The notes beneath the pieces are model-generated. The model was not told the origin of the DNA, did no database searches, and saw only the letters and a program-made list of their open reading frames with translations. Both the position numbers and the translations under genes were made by a program. From the NCBI GenBank assembly GCA_021796135.1, contig JAJYOQ010000005.1, positions 1 to 29,869 of the forward strand: a DNA stretch of 29,869 nucleotides, in the 5' to 3' direction. This document shows positions 16,801-23,939 of this stretch, in pieces (position 1 is the first letter of the stretch; the number at the start of each line of letters is the position of its first letter). The DNA comes from Bacteroidota bacterium. Its GTDB lineage: Bacteria > Bacteroidota > Ignavibacteria > Ignavibacteriales > Ignavibacteriaceae.

Positions 16801-19553
16801 TTAATGATACTATAAATGTGAAAACTGTAATCCATAACCTTGGTGTAAATTTCCCTGGTGATTCAGTTTATGTGCAATTATTTATCCAATCTGTAGATAC
16901 TTCTTATGAGCTGCCTAGCGTAAAATTGCCAAGTTTCGGGATTGCAGATTCAACTTATTTTACATGGATTCCGCATAAAGCTGGTAATTATACAATCAGC
17001 CTAAAGGTCAATGAAAAAAAATCTATCCCGGAATTGGATCTATCTGATAACACAACTTCTTCTTCATTTGTAATTTATAATTTAGATAATCCAAACATTA
17101 TTTATCCGGTAGATGGGTTTTCTTCGCAAAATAATTTTGTTGATTTCAGAATAGCAGATTTGGGTTATTATATTTCAAATTCTCTAAAATATTTAATTGA
17201 AATTGATACTTCAATTAATTTTGCCTCTCAGATTACCTCAGGTCCCTTGACTCCTATAAATGCAGTTGTAAATTGGCGTTCGCCTGCTCTTAGTAATGGA
17301 GTTTATTTTTGGCGGTCCAGGATATATAACGGAGTAGATTCAAGTAATTGGAGTAATACGAGGACTTTTTTTCTATCCGGAATTAAACAAAATGAATATT
17401 TTTATTCAGGTAAAGAGTTAAACTTATATCAATCTTACAATATGAATCCCTCAGATTCCGGTTTAGTCCTGAATACAAATTATTTACCCCCTAAGCCGGA
17501 TAATAACTCTTTTATTGAGAATATAAGTATTTCATCACCCGTTCTTGATACTACAAGCATGACTGCTATTACTACAGATGGTACTTATTTTTATTATGGA
17601 AGCATCTGGTATTATGCTATAAATAATAATGTTCAAGGTTGCTCTAAAATTTATAAAATAGGTACTGGACAAAACGGTACAATAATTGGCAAATTTTATG
17701 GTAGCATTCCAAATTTCTTTGCACCAATAAAAAACTCAATCTTCTGTTATTCTGACGGATATTTGTATGTAGCTACCGGTGACCCGCATACACTATTGAG
17801 AGTTGACAAAAATACAGGTGATACTTTAAGAGTTTTCTTAAATGCGGGAATGCTAAATTCAAGTGATGCAAAAGTTGAAAATGGATTCTTTTACTTAACA
17901 GCTGATAGTAACTACGTTTACAATATTACTACAAATGATAGCCTTGGGAATAACCATTATATATTGCGAACTTTTAACCCTGCTAAAAATTGGCAGCTAG
18001 TCAAAAATGATATGCAGCTTACAGGCACTAGCTACCAAGGTTTTTCAGGTTTCTTTGTTGCTGATAATTATATTTACCCATATGAAAATTTTAATGATGG
18101 TTCGATGCGAAGAATCAGATTAAGTGATGGAGTATTTGAATCAGATTGGATTACTTATCAGCCTTTTCAAGGTTATTATACTTGGTGTTATGATGCTGTG
18201 AATAATCTGGTTTACGCTTCAGTATTTCATAATAATTATTCAATTCAGAAAATTGCCGTTTTTAAAGGAAAATATCTTGATGCCAATGGGTATGTCAGTA
18301 CTAATGATGTAGGTCCTGCAAAAAAATGGAATAGTCTAAATTATATTGTATCTAATAATCATTCTCAAGCTTCATTTAAAGTTTTACTTTTAGGGAAAAA
18401 TACAGCTACTGACCAGTACGATACTTTGAATGCTAATTTACCTAACTCATTTAATATTTCGGGAATAGACCCGGTGAAATATCAATCCCTGAAATTAAGT
18501 TTTAATTTTTGGGATTCTTCCTTTGCCTCTGTAACACCCTTAAAATTAAAAACTGTTTCCTTAGATTACATCCCGCTGCCGGATATTTCTATTGTTAATA
18601 ATGATATTCAGATTCTACCCGATTCTTTACTTCAAGGTTTACCTATAAATATAAAGTTTAATATTCATAATATTGGTTTATCCAGTGCAGATTCTGCATC
18701 AATTAAATTATTCCTTAATTCTTCAAATGATCCTTTTTATTTTTCTACCGTTTCTATTCCTGCTGATAGCAGCATTGAGATCATTTCGCCGATTAATTCC
18801 AAAAGCCTTGTTGGTTCGAACAAGGTATTAGCTCAAGTTAAAATTCCCGGAGCAGAATATTATACCTTCAATAATAATGCATTCAATAATTTCTATGTAA
18901 TAAGAGATTCTACAAAACCTGCATTTACTGTGACTTTCGACGGTAAAGAAATTCTTAATGGAGATATTGTTTCAGCTAAACCCAAAGTTATATTCACTTT
19001 AAAGGATAATGGAGCATTGCCAATTGATACATCAAGCTTTTTAATTTCATTTGATAATAACAATTTTAACTTTAACTCTCCCTCAGTAAAGTTTTCTACT
19101 TCGCCATATCCCGATTCTAAAGCTATAGTTAGCTGGAATCCAAACCTTTCTGACGGTAAACATACAATTTCTTATTTAGCTAAAGATCCATCAGGCAATT
19201 ATTCTGATTCAACTGCTAAATCATTAGAATTCTACACTTATAACCAGGGCGATGTTATCAATGTTTTTAATTTCCCTAACCCTTTCAAAGATTATACTAC
19301 TTTTACATTTCAATTAACTGGTGTCAATGTCCCGGATGAATTTACAATTAAAATATTTACTGTTGCCGGTAGATTAATAAAGTCAATTATTGTTCCTCCC
19401 TCCGAACTGCAAATAGGCTTTAATAAAATATATTGGGATGGAAGAGATGAAGATGGAGACCTACTTGCAAATGGGGTATATTTTTATAAATTTATAACTA
19501 AGATTAATGGAATTGCTAAAACAGTAATCCAAAAGATGGCTAAAGTGAAATAA
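13827..19553 (+). CDS. Giant C25 (gingipain-family) cysteine peptidase with T9SS sorting domain
   Basis: This 1908-aa protein has a signal peptide (about 1-23, ending NYSQ), a probable C25 propeptide (to ~240), and a KGVYRISY segment seen before C25 domains. The C25 peptidase follows: VVLLGDMSHDYRH, then GHGGGY with catalytic His845 and SVTCYTADF with catalytic Cys877, ending near GDPVFKLDIPDKP. Further on are a CARDB-like domain (~973-1085), an FN3-like domain (~1087-1190), a repeat-rich propeller-like region (~1210-1500), a second CARDB-like domain (~1585-1690), an Ig-like module (~1698-1800), and a FlgD-like T9SS sorting domain (~1811-1908: PNPF to WDGRDEDGDLLANGVYFY). It should be a surface protease of Arg/Lys or related specificity. 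It is much longer than the PorU sortase (about 1100-1200 aa), so PorU itself is unlikely though not excluded. Confidence 0.88.
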   Translation: MPLKFIKIGFLFILFYCSLNYSQQFHILESTNDHIKIEFDFNNSYKITDTVLQGKTFQYIVGKSFPLRKTGEPWLPAYYINLGVPINAVPQVKIISVDQIIYPNKFILPTPEDTSIVKIISLNNLDRKVYGTNALFPASAANIIDDYTFRYLRTIILNTSPFQFNPVSRELIRNNKIIVEVLFGMPVNSAGMSIQKINDPKTLEFINNNIANKKEALTWIGYLKTKSIQNISSQNYWYNPNKNYYEIYLKQKGVYRISYDQLVSSGILLNQVPLNKLELINEGSQVPILITDSNNNGIFDSGDYFEFVGYPPKPTPYCNLNIYNNDNVYFFSVQADSSGLRYTEKDGYPKKWDYTYQTSYEILHFEKDSLFENLGYAGDDKRDFWFWDNAYGNNGSSLHDFEGRFDALPEMDPDSTHVNVKVGLQGLTVNNTCTYDHNAYISLTDQPIGNIRWDGQNNIVFNKTIKVSNDSIHIYPTGNLLQVKVTGDACPVINSDEIAINWFELGYWKDNRADTNHFEFSNPPNINGQIKFWIWRWLRDSLKIFIPQTGELIKNVYIPKDQYNSIMFVDSVFSSRDYFCVGYDYFLTPDSITDCVKSDLRSTSNGADYIIIAHPDFKSVAEQLASFRQSNFPDTSIVNPRIKIVYVNQIYNEFSNGLLDPNSLRDFVGYAFQNWQKPSPAYVVLLGDMSHDYRHLLSASRPSFVPSIPFYSYTLGESISDNLIAAVLSDSIHPDLAIGRLSCESVSEGNILVNKLMNYPQDNTKAWKQNVLLVSSGLSLQDEISFGLNEASMQLKDSYLTPNGINSTEIMTYPDQPEYLQYQGSGPEIRNAINQGAALVNYYGHGGGYQWDLTFLNDDISMLNNGGKLPLILSVTCYTADFDNLDVFGEQFNKAEGKGSIGFFGNVGLTYWNIGSYIDDQIFSQIFNKRNFISGKVFQFAKNTLPAIGYNISQIALLTYLGDPVFKLDIPDKPDFVVNSSDISFEKSNGVVNDTINVKTVIHNLGVNFPGDSVYVQLFIQSVDTSYELPSVKLPSFGIADSTYFTWIPHKAGNYTISLKVNEKKSIPELDLSDNTTSSSFVIYNLDNPNIIYPVDGFSSQNNFVDFRIADLGYYISNSLKYLIEIDTSINFASQITSGPLTPINAVVNWRSPALSNGVYFWRSRIYNGVDSSNWSNTRTFFLSGIKQNEYFYSGKELNLYQSYNMNPSDSGLVLNTNYLPPKPDNNSFIENISISSPVLDTTSMTAITTDGTYFYYGSIWYYAINNNVQGCSKIYKIGTGQNGTIIGKFYGSIPNFFAPIKNSIFCYSDGYLYVATGDPHTLLRVDKNTGDTLRVFLNAGMLNSSDAKVENGFFYLTADSNYVYNITTNDSLGNNHYILRTFNPAKNWQLVKNDMQLTGTSYQGFSGFFVADNYIYPYENFNDGSMRRIRLSDGVFESDWITYQPFQGYYTWCYDAVNNLVYASVFHNNYSIQKIAVFKGKYLDANGYVSTNDVGPAKKWNSLNYIVSNNHSQASFKVLLLGKNTATDQYDTLNANLPNSFNISGIDPVKYQSLKLSFNFWDSSFASVTPLKLKTVSLDYIPLPDISIVNNDIQILPDSLLQGLPINIKFNIHNIGLSSADSASIKLFLNSSNDPFYFSTVSIPADSSIEIISPINSKSLVGSNKVLAQVKIPGAEYYTFNNNAFNNFYVIRDSTKPAFTVTFDGKEILNGDIVSAKPKVIFTLKDNGALPIDTSSFLISFDNNNFNFNSPSVKFSTSPYPDSKAIVSWNPNLSDGKHTISYLAKDPSGNYSDSTAKSLEFYTYNQGDVINVFNFPNPFKDYTTFTFQLTGVNVPDEFTIKIFTVAGRLIKSIIVPPSELQIGFNKIYWDGRDEDGDLLANGVYFYKFITKINGIAKTVIQKMAKVK

Positions 19554-19576
19554 TTGCGCTATTCGATCCAATCTAT

Positions 19577-19584
19577 TATATTTC
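19577..19584 (+). promoter_or_regulatory. Possible -7-like element before glmS
   Basis: TATATTTC differs from TAnnTTTG only at the last base and lies 29 bases before the glmS ATG in a 60-bp gap. It is weak evidence for a separate glmS promoter; read-through from the peptidase gene is also possible. Confidence 0.2.
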
Positions 19585-19613
19585 AGAAAAATCAATATTA
19601 ATGTGGAGTTAAA

Positions 19614-21446
19614 ATGTGTGGAATTGTCGGTTACATAGGGGATAAAAATTGTGTACCTATTTTAGTTAATGGACTTAAGCGACTTGAATATCGTGGCTAC
19701 GACTCAGCAGGAATTGCTATGATATTTGATCATAATAGCGAAGTTGTTAAAAACAAAGGCAAGGTATCACTTCTCGAAGATAAATTAGAAAGTCTGCACT
19801 TGTCTTCTAATTTGGGTATAGGTCATACTAGATGGGCGACTCATGGTGTACCAAATGAATTGAATGCCCACCCTCATTTTAATTCTGAGAAAAATCTATA
19901 TGTCATTCATAATGGTATAATTGAAAATTATCAAACTTTAAAGAAGGGACTGCAAAAATTAGGTTATGAATTTATAACTCAAACTGATTCAGAGGTATTA
20001 CCGCATTTAATCGATAGCTTCTTAAAGAAAGGAAATTCCCTTTTTAAATCTGTTCAGTTATCCTTGAATGAAGTTGAAGGTACATACGGTATTGCAGTTA
20101 TATATGAAAAGGAACCTGATAAAATAATTGCTGCTAGAAAAGGATCACCCCTAGTGTTAGGGATTGGAGAAAATGAAAATTTCGTAGCTTCTGATGTATC
20201 GGCAATTTTAGCTCATACAAAACAAATAGTCTACCTTGAAGATGGAGATATTATCCAGGTTTTTAAAGATCGCTTTTCTGCCAAAACTATTCTTGATAAA
20301 GATATTGAAAAAGAAATTCATGAAATTACAATGACCCTTGATGAAATTGATAAAGGGGGTTATTCCCATTTTATGCTAAAGGAAATAATGGAACAGCCGG
20401 AGTCTGTCCGAAATTCAATGCGCGGAAGAATACTTTTTGATGAAGGAACCTCTAAACTTGGAGGTCTTGAAAATGTTGCTGAAGCTCTGTCATCTTCAAA
20501 TCGGATTATTATTTCAGCTTGCGGCACATCATGGCATGCTGGACTTGTGGGCAAATATATGCTTGAACAATTTACACGAATACCTACGGAAGTTGAATAT
20601 GCGTCTGAATTTAGATATAGAAATCCTATTATTAATAAAGGAGATACCATATTTTTTATCTCCCAAAGCGGAGAAACTGCAGATACTCTTGCTTCATTAA
20701 AAGAATCAAAAATGCGAGGTGCGCTTGCATTGGGAATTTGTAATGTTGTAGGAAGCTCTATTGCACGTGAAAGTAATGCAGGTGTTTATACTCATGCCGG
20801 TCCGGAAATAGGAGTTGCTTCAACGAAAGCTTTTACCTCTCAATTGGTTGTCCTTTCTTTAATTACGCTTCTTATCGCTCGAAAGAAAAATATGAGCATT
20901 GTTGACGGCAAGTCAATTGCAGATGAACTTTCCAAAATCCCTGATAAAATTGCTGAAATACTAAAACTAAATGATCAAATTGAAAAAATTGCTGAGGTCT
21001 TTAAAGATGCAAAAAATTTTTTGTATCTCGGTCGGGGATATAATTTCCCGGTCGCTTTGGAGGGCGCCTTAAAGTTAAAGGAAATTTCTTATATACATGC
21101 TGAAGGCTATCCTGCCGCTGAAATGAAACATGGTCCTATTGCTTTAATCGACGAAAATATGCCGGCAGTTTTCATAGCACCAAAGGATTCTACATATGAT
21201 AAAATTATAAGTAATATTCAGGAAGTTAAAGCTAGAAGGGGGAAAATCATTGCTGTCGCTAGTCAATGCGATAATGAAATCGACAAGCTGGTTGATTATA
21301 CGATAAAAATTCCTGATACTATTAGAATCTTAATGCCGCTCCTTACTGTAATACCCCTGCAGCTTCTGGCTTATCATATAGCTGTCAAGAAGGGATTAAA
21401 TGTTGACCAACCCAGAAATTTGGCAAAAAGCGTCACGGTTGAATAA
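19614..21446 (+). CDS. glmS: Glutamine--fructose-6-phosphate aminotransferase (isomerizing)
   Basis: A full-length 610-aa GlmS. The N-terminal glutaminase starts MCGIVGYIG with nucleophile Cys2; GHTRWATHG (70-78) and HNGIIENY (99-106) bind glutamine. The C-terminal half has two SIS sugar-isomerase domains (SACGTSWHAG near 302, SQSGET at 350-355) and ends in NLAKSVTVE, the conserved tail that closes the active site. It makes glucosamine-6-phosphate from fructose-6-phosphate and glutamine in the cytoplasm, the committed step to UDP-GlcNAc for peptidoglycan, LPS and the trideoxy-sugar made by the cassette upstream. GGAG at 19605-19608 is five bases before the ATG. There is no room for a glmS ribozyme in the 60-bp leader. 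Confidence 0.97.
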   Translation: MCGIVGYIGDKNCVPILVNGLKRLEYRGYDSAGIAMIFDHNSEVVKNKGKVSLLEDKLESLHLSSNLGIGHTRWATHGVPNELNAHPHFNSEKNLYVIHNGIIENYQTLKKGLQKLGYEFITQTDSEVLPHLIDSFLKKGNSLFKSVQLSLNEVEGTYGIAVIYEKEPDKIIAARKGSPLVLGIGENENFVASDVSAILAHTKQIVYLEDGDIIQVFKDRFSAKTILDKDIEKEIHEITMTLDEIDKGGYSHFMLKEIMEQPESVRNSMRGRILFDEGTSKLGGLENVAEALSSSNRIIISACGTSWHAGLVGKYMLEQFTRIPTEVEYASEFRYRNPIINKGDTIFFISQSGETADTLASLKESKMRGALALGICNVVGSSIARESNAGVYTHAGPEIGVASTKAFTSQLVVLSLITLLIARKKNMSIVDGKSIADELSKIPDKIAEILKLNDQIEKIAEVFKDAKNFLYLGRGYNFPVALEGALKLKEISYIHAEGYPAAEMKHGPIALIDENMPAVFIAPKDSTYDKIISNIQEVKARRGKIIAVASQCDNEIDKLVDYTIKIPDTIRILMPLLTVIPLQLLAYHIAVKKGLNVDQPRNLAKSVTVE

Positions 21447-21466
21447 TCTTTTTCGAAGATTTTTAT
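21445..21466 (+). terminator. Candidate intrinsic terminator after glmS
   Basis: A short hairpin AATCTT / AAGATT with a 5-base loop (TTTCG) overlaps the glmS stop and is followed by TTTT. The stem is only 6 bp and A+T-rich, so strength is doubtful; the stronger dyad at 21491-21519 may act with it. Confidence 0.35.
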
Positions 21467-21490
21467 CTGGTTTATAGTTATTTTTACGCT

Positions 21491-21519
21491 AATAATACCG
21501 GACAAAATTTGGTATTATT
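21491..21519 (+). repeat. 9-bp inverted repeat between glmS and the NTPase gene
   Basis: AATAATACC (21491-21499) and GGTATTATT (21511-21519) are perfectly complementary around an 11-base loop. The right arm is followed by T and then TAATAAATAAAT, not a clean T-run. It could be a terminator for the upstream unit or an operator for the NTPase gene, which starts 39 bases later. Confidence 0.45.
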
Positions 21520-21558
21520 TAATAAATAAATAATTCTAAACAATAGATCGGGGATCTT

Positions 21559-22878
21559 ATGATACCTAAAAATTTATTAATTATGGGCGCAGCCGGCCGC
21601 GACTTCCATAATTTTAACGTTTGCTTTCGCGACAATGAAGAGTATAACGTTGTTGCCTTTACTGCTGCACAAATTCCGAATATAGATGGCAGAAATTACC
21701 CACATCAATTAGCCGGTAAACTATATCCTTCAGGCATTAAAATATTTGATGAAAAACAACTCCCTGAACTTATTAAAGATTTAAAGGTTCATGAAGTCGT
21801 ATTTTCTTATTCAGATGTTACTTTTAATTATGTAATGACAAAAGCTTCTATTGTCAATGCCGCAGGTGTTTCATTCAGATTATTAGGTGGCGATGAAACA
21901 ATGATTAAAAGTAATAAACCGGTTATTTCAATAATTGCTGTTAGAACGGGCTGCGGTAAGTCTCAGACTTCCAGAAAAATTGTCCAAATTTTAAGAGAAG
22001 CAGGCAAAAAGGTTGTTTCGATTCGTCATCCAATGCCTTACGGCGATTTGGTAAAACAAAAAGTCCAAAGGTATGGCTCAATTGAAGACCTTAAAAAATA
22101 TCATTGCACAATTGAAGAAATGGAAGAGTACGAACCTCATATTGCTATGGGTAGTATTATTTATGCTGGAGTTGACTATGCGGCTATTCTTGCTGAAGCC
22201 GAAAAAGAAGCTGATATTATAATATGGGATGGCGGAAATAACGACCTGCCTTTTTATAAATCAGATCTGACTTTTACAGTTGTCGATCCTCATCGCCCCG
22301 GACATGAAATGAACTATTATCCTGGAAATACTTCTTTGCGAATTGCGGATGTTGTTGTTATAAATAAGATGGATTCAGCAAATCCGGAAAATGTTAAAAT
22401 TGTTAAAAATAATATTAAGAATGTCAACTCATCTGCTCAAATTATTGAAGCAAATTCACCTGTGTCTCTTGATCGACCTGACTTAATTAAAGGCAAAAGA
22501 GTTTTAGTTGTTGAAGACGGTCCAACCCTTACGCATGGTGAAATGGAGTACGGTGCCGGTATGATTGCAGCAATTAAACATGGAGCATCGGAAATAATCG
22601 ACCCGCGGCCGTATACTGTTAACTCTATTACAGATACGTATAAGAAATATCCTAAGATTGGAAAACTGCTTCCTGCTATGGGTTACAGTGACCAGCAAAT
22701 TAAAGATCTCGAAGAAACTATTAATCAGACTGATTGTGATACTGTCGTGATTGGTACCCCAATTGACCTCGGTCGCATTCTTAAAATCAACAAACCCCAT
22801 GTTCGGGTTCAATATGATTTAGAAGAAATAGGCTCAAAAAATATTAAAAATATTTTAAAAGAGAAGAGATTTATTTAA
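21559..22878 (+). CDS. Cyclic 2,3-diphosphoglycerate synthetase-like P-loop NTPase
   Basis: A 439-aa protein with a Rossmann-like N-terminal domain (LLIMGAAGRDFHNFN, ~1-115) and a central P-loop domain. TGCGKSQTS near 130-138 is the phosphate loop, with Val where Gly/Ala usually opens the Walker A. IIIWDGGNND (D224) is Walker B-like, and NKMD at 269-272 is a guanine-type NKxD motif. The C-terminal region (~320-410) contains HGEMEYGAG and TPIDLGR. The pattern resembles the family named after archaeal cyclic 2,3-DPG synthetase, whose bacterial members are mostly uncharacterised. It lies just before argF, hinting at a link to arginine or carbamoyl-phosphate metabolism. GGGGA at 21550-21554 is a good Shine-Dalgarno. 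The family call is from memory; the nucleotide and reaction are uncertain. Confidence 0.75.
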   Translation: MIPKNLLIMGAAGRDFHNFNVCFRDNEEYNVVAFTAAQIPNIDGRNYPHQLAGKLYPSGIKIFDEKQLPELIKDLKVHEVVFSYSDVTFNYVMTKASIVNAAGVSFRLLGGDETMIKSNKPVISIIAVRTGCGKSQTSRKIVQILREAGKKVVSIRHPMPYGDLVKQKVQRYGSIEDLKKYHCTIEEMEEYEPHIAMGSIIYAGVDYAAILAEAEKEADIIIWDGGNNDLPFYKSDLTFTVVDPHRPGHEMNYYPGNTSLRIADVVVINKMDSANPENVKIVKNNIKNVNSSAQIIEANSPVSLDRPDLIKGKRVLVVEDGPTLTHGEMEYGAGMIAAIKHGASEIIDPRPYTVNSITDTYKKYPKIGKLLPAMGYSDQQIKDLEETINQTDCDTVVIGTPIDLGRILKINKPHVRVQYDLEEIGSKNIKNILKEKRFI

Positions 22879-22898
22879 TTTTATACTCGGATTATTTA

Positions 22899-22923
22899 AT
22901 GTCCTGCATTAAATGCAGGACAT
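22899..22923. repeat. Perfect 25-bp palindrome in front of argF
   Basis: Two 12-base arms (22899-22910 and 22912-22923, ATGTCCTGCATT and its complement) meet at a single central A. As RNA it would fold as a 10-bp stem with a 5-base loop (TTAAA). No T-run follows, so a classical intrinsic terminator is unlikely. It lies 31 bases before the argF start and fits either an operator for a dimeric regulator or an mRNA stem-loop. Confidence 0.75.
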
Positions 22924-22944
22924 ATATTATCATTCAACTTTTAT

Positions 22945-22949
22945 AAAGG
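22945..22949 (+). promoter_or_regulatory. Ribosome binding site fixing the argF start
   Basis: AAAGG lies five bases before the ATG at 22955. This favours that start over an in-frame ATG at 22913 that sits inside the palindrome. Confidence 0.5.
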
Positions 22950-22954
22950 TTTTT

Positions 22955-23887
22955 ATGGCTTCAAATCTGCACGGAAAAAGTTTCTTATCATTAAATGATT
23001 TCTCAGAAGATGAATTCTTCCAAATATTTGATCTTAGCGAATCCTTAAAAAATAAGCTAAAAAATGGAATCTCACATCGATTATTGGATGGCAAAACTCT
23101 CGGAATGATTTTTTCTAAACCTTCTACACGTACTAGAATCTCATTCGAAGTAGGAATTTACCAACTCGGCGGAATAGGAATGTTCTTTAACCAGAATGAT
23201 CTTCAATTAAAGAAAAGTGAAAATATTTCTGATACAGCTAAAGTTCTCTCTAGGTTCCTTAACGGAATTATGATTAGAACATTCGAACATCAGGATGTTC
23301 TTGACCTTGCAAAATACGCTTCTATTCCTGTTATTAACGGACTTACTGATTTGATGCATCCATGCCAGGTAATGGCAGACTTATTTACCATACTCGAGAA
23401 GAAGAAAAAATTAAAAGGACTTAAACTCGCTTATATCGGTGACGGTAATAATATGGCGCATAGTCTTTTACATGGTTGCTCAAAAGTAGGAATGGATATT
23501 TCGGTTGCCTCTCCTAAAGGATTTCAGCCAAATAAAATGATAGTTGAGGAAGCTTTGGGAAATGCAAAAAAATTCAATAGCAAAGTTGAAATCCTTATTG
23601 ATCCAATCGAAGCAGTAAAGAATGCAGATGTTGTTTATACCGATGTTTGGGCTAGCATGGGGCAGGAAAGTGAATCCCAAAAAAGAAAAGAGATTTTTAA
23701 AGCTTATCAGATTAATAAAAATTTAGTAATGAACGCAAAAGATGATTATCTTTTTATGCATTGTCTGCCTGCTCATAGAGGTGATGAAGTTGTAAATGAA
23801 ATTGCCGATTCACCTAACTCGGTAATCTTTGATGAAGCAGAAAATAGGCTGCATGTGCAAAAAGCAATTATGGCTTTGCTAATGTAA
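22955..23887 (+). CDS. argF: Ornithine carbamoyltransferase
   Basis: With the start at 22955 (MASNLHGKSF) the protein is 310 aa, the standard length. Carbamoyl-phosphate binding motif STRT is at 57-60, HPCQ at 135-138, the ornithine-specific SMG loop at 234-236 (VWASMG), and HCLP at 269-272. The enzyme joins carbamoyl phosphate and ornithine to give citrulline in arginine synthesis; it acts in the cytoplasm as a trimer. The STRT and SMG motifs favour ordinary OTC over the N-acetyl- or N-succinyl-ornithine form found in many Bacteroidota. No other arg gene is in the window. The NTPase gene and a palindrome lie upstream; the gene ends convergently with the next one. Confidence 0.93.
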   Translation: MASNLHGKSFLSLNDFSEDEFFQIFDLSESLKNKLKNGISHRLLDGKTLGMIFSKPSTRTRISFEVGIYQLGGIGMFFNQNDLQLKKSENISDTAKVLSRFLNGIMIRTFEHQDVLDLAKYASIPVINGLTDLMHPCQVMADLFTILEKKKKLKGLKLAYIGDGNNMAHSLLHGCSKVGMDISVASPKGFQPNKMIVEEALGNAKKFNSKVEILIDPIEAVKNADVVYTDVWASMGQESESQKRKEIFKAYQINKNLVMNAKDDYLFMHCLPAHRGDEVVNEIADSPNSVIFDEAENRLHVQKAIMALLM

Positions 23888-23939
23888 AAAAATCACTAAT
23901 TATTACTCCGAATTGTATCCCTCTATATCTATAAATATT

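Noticed and set aside
13827..19553. Naming the C25 peptidase PorU
   Set aside because: It is far longer than PorU and carries long CARDB/propeller-like additions; only the C25 domain and VYRISY segment are shared features.
19554..19613. glmS ribozyme/riboswitch in the glmS leader
   Set aside because: The leader is only 60 bases and shows no ribozyme core; that element is known mainly from Firmicutes.
22913..22954. ATG at 22913 as argF start
   Set aside because: It lies inside the palindrome, adds residues not typical of OTC, and AAAGG sits correctly for the ATG at 22955.
23888..23939. Bidirectional terminator between convergent argF and the DUF3857 gene
   Set aside because: The 52-bp gap has no usable inverted repeat beyond a trivial AAATATTT; no support for a hairpin.
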